Below, one piece after another: positions 1-5,166 of a stretch of DNA of 6,060 nt. Below the pieces are notes generated by a model that was not told the DNA's origin, searched no databases, and saw only the letters and a list, made by a program, of their open reading frames with translations. Each line of letters starts with the position of its first letter. Position 1 is the first letter of the stretch. The translations under genes and the position numbers were made by a program. Source of the DNA: Rhodospirillales bacterium (GTDB lineage: Bacteria; Pseudomonadota; Alphaproteobacteria; SMXQ01); assembly GCA_024638585.1 (NCBI GenBank), contig JAHEKA010000155.1:1-6060 (forward strand). Direction: 5' to 3'.

Positions 1-368
1 TCGTCGTCGATCGCCTGCTTGCCGAGCAGCACCAGGCCCGGCTCTTCGCGTTCGACCACCGCCTTCAGCAGCTTGGCCACCGCCAGCGGTTCCAGCGGCT
101 GGTCGGTGACGATGTGGATTGCCCGGTCCGCCCCCATGGCGAGCCCGGTGCGGAGCGTTTCCTGGGCCTGCTGCGGGCCGGCGGAGACCAGGATTACCTC
201 GTCGGCGGTGCCGGCCTCGGTCAGGCGCACGGCCTCCTCAACGGCGATCTCGCAGAACGGGTTCATGGCCATCTTGACGTTAGCGGTTTCCACCCCGCTT
301 CCGTCCTGGCGAACCCTGACTTTGATGTTGGCGTCGATGACGCGCTTCACGGCAACGAGAACCTTCAT
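1..368 (-). CDS. etfB: Electron transfer flavoprotein subunit beta, N-terminal half (3' end outside window)
   Basis: Beta subunit of the soluble heterodimeric ETF, which takes electrons from acyl-CoA dehydrogenases and passes them to ETF:ubiquinone oxidoreductase. The visible 122 residues begin MKVLVAVKRVIDANIKVRV, carry the family signature around residues 32-50 (KMAMNPFCEIAVEEAVRL) and reach the nucleotide-binding loop LLGKQAIDDD near 114-122. ETF-beta is usually about 250 residues, so roughly half the gene lies left of position 1. The start is fixed by the canonical N-terminus and a GAAGGAG Shine-Dalgarno (373-379) 4 nt upstream. It follows the BNR gene in the same direction after 102 bp, with a plausible promoter in the gap. 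etfA would be expected next, outside the window. An mcd upstream suggests ETF is the electron acceptor for that dehydrogenase, among others (inference). Confidence 0.96.
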   Translation of the reverse strand, partial: MKVLVAVKRVIDANIKVRVRQDGSGVETANVKMAMNPFCEIAVEEAVRLTEAGTADEVILVSAGPQQAQETLRTGLAMGADRAIHIVTDQPLEPLAVAKLLKAVVEREEPGLVLLGKQAIDD

Positions 369-372
369 GGGA

Positions 373-379
373 CTCCTTC
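373..379 (-). promoter_or_regulatory. Ribosome binding site of etfB
   Basis: Minus-strand GAAGGAG, 4 nt before the etfB ATG (368-366). It is a strong match to the anti-Shine-Dalgarno and fixes the start. Confidence 0.75.
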
Positions 380-405
380 GTAAGGGCTTCTAGTGGTGCC
401 GGGGC

Positions 406-434
406 AAATTAGAGCGCGCGCCGCGTTCGGTCAA
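406..434 (-). promoter_or_regulatory. Candidate sigma-70-type promoter for etfB
   Basis: On the minus strand a TTGACC -35-like hexamer (434-429) is followed either by TAATTT (411-406) at 17 nt or by the overlapping TCTAAT (413-408) at 15 nt. TTGACC and TCTAAT each match the consensus at 5 of 6 positions, but 15 nt is a short spacer. Transcription would begin near position 400, giving a leader of about 30 nt before the etfB ATG. The 102-bp gap is much wider than the 6-25 bp gaps upstream, which fits a separate promoter. No convincing terminator was seen between the BNR stop and this promoter, so read-through from the upstream operon is also possible. Confidence 0.45.
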
Positions 435-470
435 CGCCAGGGCGACGGTCTCACGGGGAATGCCGCGGCC

Positions 471-1592
471 CTAGTCCTCGGGCGCGAAAGCGACTTGGTA
501 GATCGGCGGCAAATAGGCCTGCACCTGGCGCCAGCTTGTGCCGCCCGCCTCGCCCAGCCACAGGTTGCCGGTGGTCGATCCCATGACCAGGCGTTCGCCC
601 GCCCCATCGACGTCGAGCGCCTGGCGGTACACCAGATCGAAGCAGTTTTGCTGGGGGAGGCCTTGCGTGAAGACCTCGAAGGATTGGCCGCCATCGGAGG
701 TGCGCATCGCCGCCATGCGGGCATCGACGGCATAGCGGAACTCGTCCTTCACGGCGGGAATGAACCACGCGGTTTCCGGATCATGGGGGTGGGCGGCGAC
801 GGCGAAGCCGAACAGCGACGGCGCCTCTGCCTCGATTTCGGTAAAGGTACGCGCGCCGTCGGTGGAGCGGAAGATGCCGTTATGGTGCTGGCACCAGACG
901 ATTTCGGGCGCGTCAAGGCACTGCGCCAGCCGGTGAGGATCCTGGGCGACCGGCTCATAGGCCTTGTCGGGCGGCATATAGGCGTTGCGCATGCCGGTGC
1001 CGCTTTCCCAGCTCGCCCCGCCATCCTCGCTGATCCAGGCGCCGGCGCAGGAGACGCCGATGACGATGCGCGCGCTGTTGCGGGGATCGACCAGCACCGA
1101 ATGAATACCGGCGCTGTCATAGCCGCCGCCGAACCAGTGCGGCCGGCTCGGTTGGTTCCACAGGCTTTCGTTCAGGGCCCAGCTCTCGCCCTTGTCGCGG
1201 CTCACGAACAGGCCGCCCGGGATGGTGCCGGCCCAGATCGTGCCCGGCTGATCCGTGCCGCCCGGCACCAGGGTCCAGATCATCTCGACGCTGGGCCCTT
1301 CCTTCTTGGGCGGCCAGTCGCCGCTCATGGGATCGGGCGGCGGCTTGTCCTTCTCTTCCTCATGGGCCGGGGCGGCGATCTCCTGCCAATTGGCGCCGCC
1401 ATCATCGGAGCGGTGCAGCTTGACGCCGAAATGCCCCAGATTGAGGGCGGCATAGAGGCTGCCGTCCCGCGGGTCGTGAAGCACCGCGGTCACCGGATCG
1501 CCGGTGAAGACGTGCGACGTAATTCGCCCCTCGTCGTCTTCTGGGTCCAGGGTGAAGAGCCCCTTGCGGCTCGCGACATGGATCTGTGGCAT
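471..1592 (-). CDS. BNR/Asp-box repeat protein (sialidase-like beta-propeller fold), function unknown
   Basis: A 373-residue protein of the WD40/YVTN/BNR-like superfamily, often auto-annotated as exo-alpha-sialidase or photosystem II stability-like. Asp-box motifs (S/T-x-D-x-G-x-x-W/F) occur at about residues 62-69, 131-138, 188-195, 243-250 (fifth position Ala) and 298-305, with a degenerate sixth at 347-354. The 50-70 residue spacing suggests a six-bladed propeller. A Cys/His-rich stretch WCQHHNGIFRS lies at about 233-243. The N-terminus (MPQIHVASRKGLF) has no signal peptide, so the protein is probably cytosolic, unlike secreted sialidases. I see no basis for asserting sialidase activity. 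It starts 6 bp after the stop of the MoaD-like gene, so the two are almost certainly co-translated. From memory, MoaD/ThiS-type genes beside such proteins occur in other bacteria; I cannot verify this here. Fold is confident, function unknown. Confidence 0.88.
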   Translation of the reverse strand: MPQIHVASRKGLFTLDPEDDEGRITSHVFTGDPVTAVLHDPRDGSLYAALNLGHFGVKLHRSDDGGANWQEIAAPAHEEEKDKPPPDPMSGDWPPKKEGPSVEMIWTLVPGGTDQPGTIWAGTIPGGLFVSRDKGESWALNESLWNQPSRPHWFGGGYDSAGIHSVLVDPRNSARIVIGVSCAGAWISEDGGASWESGTGMRNAYMPPDKAYEPVAQDPHRLAQCLDAPEIVWCQHHNGIFRSTDGARTFTEIEAEAPSLFGFAVAAHPHDPETAWFIPAVKDEFRYAVDARMAAMRTSDGGQSFEVFTQGLPQQNCFDLVYRQALDVDGAGERLVMGSTTGNLWLGEAGGTSWRQVQAYLPPIYQVAFAPED

Positions 1593-1598
1593 GGTCTC

Positions 1599-1868
1599 CT
1601 ATCCTCCGCTCAACGCCTGAAGCACGTAGATCTCATCACCCTCCGCGACCGGGTCGGAAAGAAAATCGCGGTCGGTGACCGGCGCACCATTGACGAACAG
1701 ATTGACATGTTTGCGAACCCGGCCCTGGTCGTCGAGCACATAGCTCCTGATCTGCGGGTTGGCGGTAAAGACAGCGGTCAGGACTTCGCCGACGGTCGCC
1801 CCGGGGGCGTCCATGTCGGGGCAGTCCAGATGGCGCCTGAGATGCCCGGTGAAGGTGATGCGCGCCAT
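1599..1868 (-). CDS. MoaD/ThiS-family ubiquitin-like sulfur-carrier-type protein
   Basis: An 89-residue beta-grasp protein. It opens MARITFTGHLRRHLDCP, has the family beta-strand HVNLFVNG at about 54-61, an acidic turn (DPVAEGDEIYVL, 72-83) and ends LQALSGG with terminal Gly88-Gly89. In MoaD and ThiS this diglycine is adenylated by an E1-like enzyme and thiocarboxylated to carry sulfur. The intact tail suggests a carrier or conjugation role, but no E1-like (MoeB/ThiF), MoaE or ThiG gene is in the window. Assignment to molybdopterin or thiamine synthesis is therefore not supported. The start is the only option: the in-frame codon four upstream is the TGA of the adenosyltransferase gene. An AGGAGG Shine-Dalgarno (1876-1871) lies unusually close, 2 nt from the ATG. 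It is tightly coupled to the BNR gene downstream. Confidence 0.88.
   Translation of the reverse strand: MARITFTGHLRRHLDCPDMDAPGATVGEVLTAVFTANPQIRSYVLDDQGRVRKHVNLFVNGAPVTDRDFLSDPVAEGDEIYVLQALSGG
1602..1607 (-). promoter_or_regulatory. Shine-Dalgarno of the BNR gene embedded in the diglycine codons of the MoaD-like gene
   Basis: Minus-strand GGAGGA is a near-perfect Shine-Dalgarno, 9 nt before the BNR ATG (1592-1590). The same six bases are the GGA GGA codons for the last two glycines of the upstream protein, immediately before its TAG stop. A second purine run, AGGAG (1600-1596), overlaps the stop codon but lies only 3 nt from the ATG, so GGAGGA is better placed. Confidence 0.65.
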
Positions 1869-1870
1869 CT

Positions 1871-1876
1871 CCTCCT
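1871..1876 (-). promoter_or_regulatory. Ribosome binding site of the MoaD-like gene, very short spacer
   Basis: Minus-strand AGGAGG lies just after the TGA of the adenosyltransferase gene and only 2 nt before the MoaD-like ATG. The in-frame TGA rules out any start further upstream, so either the spacing is poor or initiation depends on ribosomes terminating on the upstream gene. Confidence 0.6.
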
Positions 1877-1877
1877 C

Positions 1878-2459
1878 TCAGCGGTTGGCGCCCGGCCGCC
1901 ACAGAATGTCGGAGCCGTCATCGTCGTTGACGTGGCGGGCCAGCACGAACAGGTGATCGGACAGCCGGTTGATGTATTTCAGCGCGTGGGGATTGACGGC
2001 TTCGTCCTCATTGCGCGCGAGGCGCACCATCAGGCGCTCGGCCCGGCGTACGATGGTCCGCGCCAGATGCAGATGCGCCGCCGCCGGCGTGCCGCCCGGC
2101 AGGATGAAGGAATTGAGCGGCTCCAGCTTCGCGTTCATGTGGTCGATCTCGGCCTCCAGCCGTTCGACCTGGCGCGCGCTCACCCGCAGCGGCGCATTGC
2201 CCTGGGCCTCGCCCTTGCCGCCCTGTTCGGGCACGCAGAGATCGGCGCCGAGGTCGAACAGGTCGTCCTGGATGCGGCCCAGCATGTCTTCGGGCACGCC
2301 GGACAGATGCACCCGGGCGATGCCGATGGCGGCGGACGCCTCATCCACCGTGCCGTAGGCGGCGACCCGCAGATCGTCCTTGGCGACCCGCCTGCCGTCG
2401 CCCAGCGACGTCTCGCCCTTATCCCCGCCGCGGGTATAGATCTTGGTGAGTTTGACCAT
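1878..2459 (-). CDS. pduO: PduO-type cob(I)alamin adenosyltransferase
   Basis: A 193-residue ATP:cob(I)alamin adenosyltransferase that transfers the 5'-deoxyadenosyl group of ATP to cobalt, making adenosylcobalamin in the cytosol. Family motifs are complete and in order: the N-terminal ATP-binding stretch TRGGDKGETSLGDG at residues 9-22, YGTVDE at 35-40, FILPGG at 118-123, the Arg-rich RTIVRRAER at 134-142 and NRLSDHLFVLAR at 164-175. Length matches single-domain PduO/MMAB enzymes; the CobA/CobO and EutT types are unrelated in sequence. It lies 25 bp after the HIG1 gene and 9 bp before the MoaD-like gene. Beside mcd, its likely clients are ethylmalonyl-CoA mutase and methylmalonyl-CoA mutase (inference). 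Its own Shine-Dalgarno is weak: only GAAAG lies near the ATG, with GGGAGAG further away. This suggests partial translational coupling. Confidence 0.95.
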   Translation of the reverse strand: MVKLTKIYTRGGDKGETSLGDGRRVAKDDLRVAAYGTVDEASAAIGIARVHLSGVPEDMLGRIQDDLFDLGADLCVPEQGGKGEAQGNAPLRVSARQVERLEAEIDHMNAKLEPLNSFILPGGTPAAAHLHLARTIVRRAERLMVRLARNEDEAVNPHALKYINRLSDHLFVLARHVNDDDGSDILWRPGANR

Positions 2460-2484
2460 CTTTCGCTACCGTCTCTCCCGCGCG

Positions 2485-2679
2485 TCAGCGCCCCCATACC
2501 AGCATGAACAGAACCAGCAGCAGGACCGCCGCGGCCTGAAGGCCGACCCGCCAGCGCATCAGCACGTTGGCGCGCTTCGGGTTGTCCTTGCTGCGCACCA
2601 TGTTGACGATGCCGGCCACCAGGACCACCACAGTGGCGAAGGCGGCGGCGGTGATCAACCACGGCATGGCGGCCTGCAT
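2485..2679 (-). CDS. Small two-helix membrane protein, HIG1-domain type
   Basis: A 64-residue protein with two hydrophobic helices, about residues 5-27 and 46-62, joined by a short basic loop (RSKDNPKR, 29-36). The loop leads into N38-V-L-M-R42-W-R44-V-G-L-Q48. This resembles the HIG1 signature (Q/I)x3(R/H)xRx3Q, with Asn in place of the first Q/I. HIG1 proteins include mitochondrial Rcf1/HIGD factors linked to cytochrome c oxidase assembly and supercomplexes, and alphaproteobacteria carry short versions also called twin transmembrane proteins. The likely location is the inner membrane. The TGA of mcd supplies part of a GAGG Shine-Dalgarno 7 nt upstream of this ATG, so the genes are coupled. 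An alternative start at Met5 would shorten the first helix and is less likely. The link to mcd and ETF is inference: perhaps respiratory electron flow. Confidence 0.85.
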   Translation of the reverse strand: MQAAMPWLITAAAFATVVVLVAGIVNMVRSKDNPKRANVLMRWRVGLQAAAVLLLVLFMLVWGR

Positions 2680-2688
2680 GATCGCGCC

Positions 2689-4362
2689 TCAGTTGCGCAC
2701 GTCGATCAGGGCGCGGGCGATGACATGGGCCTGGATCTCCGCCGCCCCTTCGAAGATATTGAGGATCCGCGCATCGACCAGAAGGCGGCTCACCGGGAAC
2801 TCCAGTGCGTAACCGTTGCCGCCATGGATCTGCACGGCGGCGTCGGCCGCCGACCAGGCGACCCGGGCGGCCAGCAGCTTGGCCATGCCGGCCTCCCTAT
2901 CGCAGCGCCGGCCCTGGTCCTTTTGCCGTGCCGCGAAGAAGGCCAGTTGGCGCGAGGCCATGATCTCCGCCGCCATCCAGCCGATGCGCCCGGCGATGCG
3001 GTCGAATTCGGCGATGGCCCGGCCGAACTGCTTGCGGTCCCGGGCATAGGCCAGGGCCAGTTCCAGCGCGTTCTGGGCCACCCCGTTGGCCCGCGCCGCG
3101 GTCTGGATGCGCGCCGTCTCGAACGTCTGCATCAGCTGCTTGAAGCCGTCCCCTTCCCGGCCGCCCAGCAGGTTGCGCGCCTCGACCGCGAAGCCATCGA
3201 AGCTCACCTCGTATTCCCGCATGCCGCGATAGCCCAGCACCTCGATCTCGGAGCCGCTCATGCCCGGGGCGGGGAAGGGATCGGCCGCCGTGCCCCGGGG
3301 CTTGACCGCCAGCAGCATGGACAGCCCGCGCCAGCCCGGCTCGTCCGCGTCGGTGCGCACCAGAAGCGTCATCAGGTCCGACCGCGCGCCGTGGGTCACC
3401 CAGGTCTTCTGGCCGGTGACCCGGTAGCTCTCCCCGTCGCGCACCGCCCGAGTGGTCAGGGCGCCGAGGTCCGAACCGGTATTGGGCTCGGTGAACGACG
3501 CGGTGGGGATGATCTCCCCGGCGGCGATGGGGGGCAGGAAACGTGCCTTCTGGTCGTCGGTGCCGGAATTGCGGATCAGCTCGGCGGCGATCTCGGTCCG
3601 GGTCGGCAGGGAGCCCACGCCAAGGTATCCGCGCGCCAATTCCTCGGTGACGATGCAAAGTGCGCCGCGCCCCATGTCGAGCCCGCCGAATTCTTCGGGG
3701 ATGGTCAGGCCGAAGACGCCGAGCGCCGCCATTTCGTCCAGCACCTCGTTGGGGATCAGGGCATTGTCCCGGTGCCAGGCGTTGGCTTCCGGCGCGATGC
3801 GCTCATCGGAAAAACGGTGGAACTGTTCGCGCACCAGGTCATGGGTAACGTCGCTCAGCCCCCAGTCACCGAAACCGCCCTCTCTCACCAGTTCGGCGAT
3901 GCGCCGGCGCACGGCGATCGAGCTGCCGTCGCTCATCAGCGCGCGGACCTCGGGCGCGTCGAGCGGCGCGAGGTCCTGGGGCGAAAGGCCGAGATCGGCG
4001 GGGCGGACGATCTCCCCTTGGGAGACCGGGATACCGCCCGCGATCTGGCCGAGGTATTCGCCGAACACCGCCTGGGCGATCAGTTCTTCGAGCTCGCCCG
4101 ACCGGCCATCGGCGGCGAGCGTCTCCGCCCAGGCCGCGGTCTGGCGCAGCGCCTCGATCAGTGTCGCCATCCAGGCGAGCCCGTGGGCGGCGTATTGGTG
4201 GGCCTCCATGCCGGCTTCGCCCGACCTTTTCACGGCTTCCGACAGCCGGGCTTGGGCGACCGCCAGCACCGCCTCCGCCGCGCCGAGCGCCGGCCTGAGG
4301 CCGCCGATCCCGCCGGCGGTCCCGACGCCGCCGCTCTCCGCGCTGTCCGGGGACGAAGCCAT
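2689..4362 (-). CDS. mcd: Acyl-CoA dehydrogenase with N-terminal extension, probable (2S)-methylsuccinyl-CoA dehydrogenase
   Basis: An FAD-dependent dehydrogenase of 557 residues from the chosen start, longer than typical acyl-CoA dehydrogenases (about 380-400). Residues 1 to about 170 form an extra, mostly helical region containing QYAAHGLAWMATLIEALRQ (56-74) and FGEYLGQIAGGIPVSQGEIV (100-119). The catalytic core follows: N-terminal helical domain from about 172, FAD/substrate strand TASFTEPNTGSDLG (287-300), WVTHG (321-325), RKQFG (443-447), QIHGGNGY (511-518) and NIFEGAAEIQ (535-544), with Glu538 at the usual catalytic-base position. As I recall the family, this extension is characteristic of methylsuccinyl-CoA dehydrogenase, which makes mesaconyl-C1-CoA in the ethylmalonyl-CoA pathway. 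Neighbouring B12 adenosyltransferase and etfB fit. The ORF is open to an ATG at 4428 (579 residues), but those extra 22 residues look poorly conserved in character and that ATG has no Shine-Dalgarno. The 4362 ATG has only a weak GGTGAT upstream. Acyl-CoA dehydrogenase is certain; Mcd is likely. Confidence 0.85.
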   Translation of the reverse strand: MASSPDSAESGGVGTAGGIGGLRPALGAAEAVLAVAQARLSEAVKRSGEAGMEAHQYAAHGLAWMATLIEALRQTAAWAETLAADGRSGELEELIAQAVFGEYLGQIAGGIPVSQGEIVRPADLGLSPQDLAPLDAPEVRALMSDGSSIAVRRRIAELVREGGFGDWGLSDVTHDLVREQFHRFSDERIAPEANAWHRDNALIPNEVLDEMAALGVFGLTIPEEFGGLDMGRGALCIVTEELARGYLGVGSLPTRTEIAAELIRNSGTDDQKARFLPPIAAGEIIPTASFTEPNTGSDLGALTTRAVRDGESYRVTGQKTWVTHGARSDLMTLLVRTDADEPGWRGLSMLLAVKPRGTAADPFPAPGMSGSEIEVLGYRGMREYEVSFDGFAVEARNLLGGREGDGFKQLMQTFETARIQTAARANGVAQNALELALAYARDRKQFGRAIAEFDRIAGRIGWMAAEIMASRQLAFFAARQKDQGRRCDREAGMAKLLAARVAWSAADAAVQIHGGNGYALEFPVSRLLVDARILNIFEGAAEIQAHVIARALIDVRN

Positions 4363-4407
4363 GTTCGTGATCACCATCCATTGCATGAATGTGGCGCCCC
4401 TGGGGGC

Positions 4408-4435
4408 TTTGATGCGCGGGCGTTTCATCTATGAT
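4408..4435 (+). promoter_or_regulatory. Candidate promoter of the hydrolase gene
   Basis: A TATGAT -10-like hexamer (4430-4435) matches TATAAT at 5 of 6 positions. A weak -35, TTTGAT (4408-4413), lies 16 nt upstream. Transcription would start near 4442, giving a leader of about 47 nt before the GTG at 4489. The -10 overlaps one of the small inverted repeats. The -35 match is poor, so this is tentative. Confidence 0.35.
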
Positions 4436-4475
4436 GCCCGCGCTTGAGAGAGTGGCCCCGGGCCAGATGACAGTC

Positions 4476-4482
4476 AAGGGAG
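4476..4482 (+). promoter_or_regulatory. Ribosome binding site that decides the GTG start of the hydrolase
   Basis: AAGGGAG lies 6 nt before the GTG at 4489-4491. This is good spacing and supports the GTG start over a later ATG such as 4525 or 4567. Confidence 0.7.
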
Positions 4483-4488
4483 TGCGCC

Positions 4489-5166
4489 GTGAGCGAGGTA
4501 ACAGGAGAGGGCCCCCGCCCGCTGATGGGTCCCGGTTTCGGCCCGGGCAGCGGCGAACAGCCGGACATGCTGTGCATCCTGATGCACGGCCTGGGGGCGG
4601 ATGGCAACGACCTGATTGCGCTGGCGCCGCTGATGGCGGAGCTCCTGCCCGGCGCCCGCTTCATCGCCCCCAACGCGCCCGAACCCTGCGACATGGCGCC
4701 GATGGGCTATCAATGGTTCAGCCTGCAGGACCCCTCCCAGGAGGCGATGGAAACCGGCGTGCGCCGCGCCGCAGCCGATGCCGATGCCTTTATCGACGAG
4801 ATGCTGGCCGGGCTTGAGCTTACGCCCGACCGGCTGGTCCTGGTGGGCTTTTCCCAGGGCGCCATGACGGCGTTGCACCTGGGCCTCAGGCGGGAGGTGG
4901 CGCCGAAGGCGATCGTCAGTTTCTCCGGCGCCCTGATCGCGCCCGAGACGCTGGCCCACGAAATCCGCGCCCGCCCGCCGGTCTGCGTCATCCATGGGCG
5001 TGAGGACGAGCTGGTCCCGGTGATGTCGGCGAGTGTGGCCGAGGGCGTCTTGAAAGGCGCCGGCGTGCCGGTGGAAAGCCACATGCTGGAAGGGCTCGGC
5101 CACGGCATCGACGATGCCGCCCTGATCGCCGCCGCCGCCTTCCTGAAACGCGTCCTGGAAGCCTGA
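4489..5166 (+). CDS. Alpha/beta hydrolase, carboxylesterase/phospholipase family
   Basis: A 225-residue cytosolic serine hydrolase of the small carboxylesterase/phospholipase (Abhydrolase_2, YpfH/acyl-protein-thioesterase-like) family. It has the oxyanion-hole strand CILMHGLGADGND (29-41), the nucleophile elbow GFSQGAM (120-126) with Ser122, HGREDELVP (169-177) with probable catalytic Asp173, and LGHGID (203-208) with catalytic His205. The triad is intact and the length is normal for the family. No signal peptide is visible, although residues 1-25 are a Gly/Pro-rich, probably flexible lead. Translation starts at GTG, supported by AAGGGAG 6 nt upstream. The gene is the only plus-strand gene here, divergent from mcd and convergent with the peroxiredoxin. 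Substrate cannot be read from sequence; acyl or aryl esters, lysophospholipids and acyl thioesters are all possible. A functional link to the mcd cluster is unproven. Confidence 0.93.
   Translation: MSEVTGEGPRPLMGPGFGPGSGEQPDMLCILMHGLGADGNDLIALAPLMAELLPGARFIAPNAPEPCDMAPMGYQWFSLQDPSQEAMETGVRRAAADADAFIDEMLAGLELTPDRLVLVGFSQGAMTALHLGLRREVAPKAIVSFSGALIAPETLAHEIRARPPVCVIHGREDELVPVMSASVAEGVLKGAGVPVESHMLEGLGHGIDDAALIAAAAFLKRVLEA

Larger units (their letters stand above)
4363..4488. promoter_or_regulatory. Divergent intergenic region between mcd and the hydrolase gene
   Basis: About 126 bp, or 60 bp if mcd starts at 4428, separates the divergent starts. It holds three inverted repeats: GCCCC-TG-GGGGC (4395-4406), CATC-TAT-GATG (4426-4436) and TGGCCC-C-GGGCCA (4453-4465). 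Any could be an operator or incidental in GC-rich DNA. A TTGACT (4477-4472, minus strand) resembles a -35 element for mcd, but no convincing -10 follows at the right distance, so the mcd promoter is unresolved. Confidence 0.4.

Noticed and set aside
471..1592. Reading the BNR protein as a secreted sialidase
   Set aside because: Asp boxes occur in many propellers. There is no signal peptide, I did not identify the sialidase Arg triad or FRIP motif, and the operon context is metabolic.
1599..1868. Naming the small beta-grasp gene moaD or thiS
   Set aside because: Only the fold and GG tail are visible; no moaE, moeB, thiG or thiF is adjacent, so a specific pathway assignment would be a guess.
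393..2507. 704-residue plus-strand open frame antisense to the BNR, MoaD-like and adenosyltransferase genes
   Set aside because: It runs opposite three genes with clear family motifs. Its translation is low-complexity, rich in Ala, Gly, Arg and His, with no recognisable domain, as expected for antisense frames in GC-rich DNA.
2443..4434. 663-residue plus-strand open frame antisense to mcd
   Set aside because: The opposite strand encodes a complete acyl-CoA dehydrogenase with all motifs. The antisense translation has no domain character and no credible ribosome binding site was noted.
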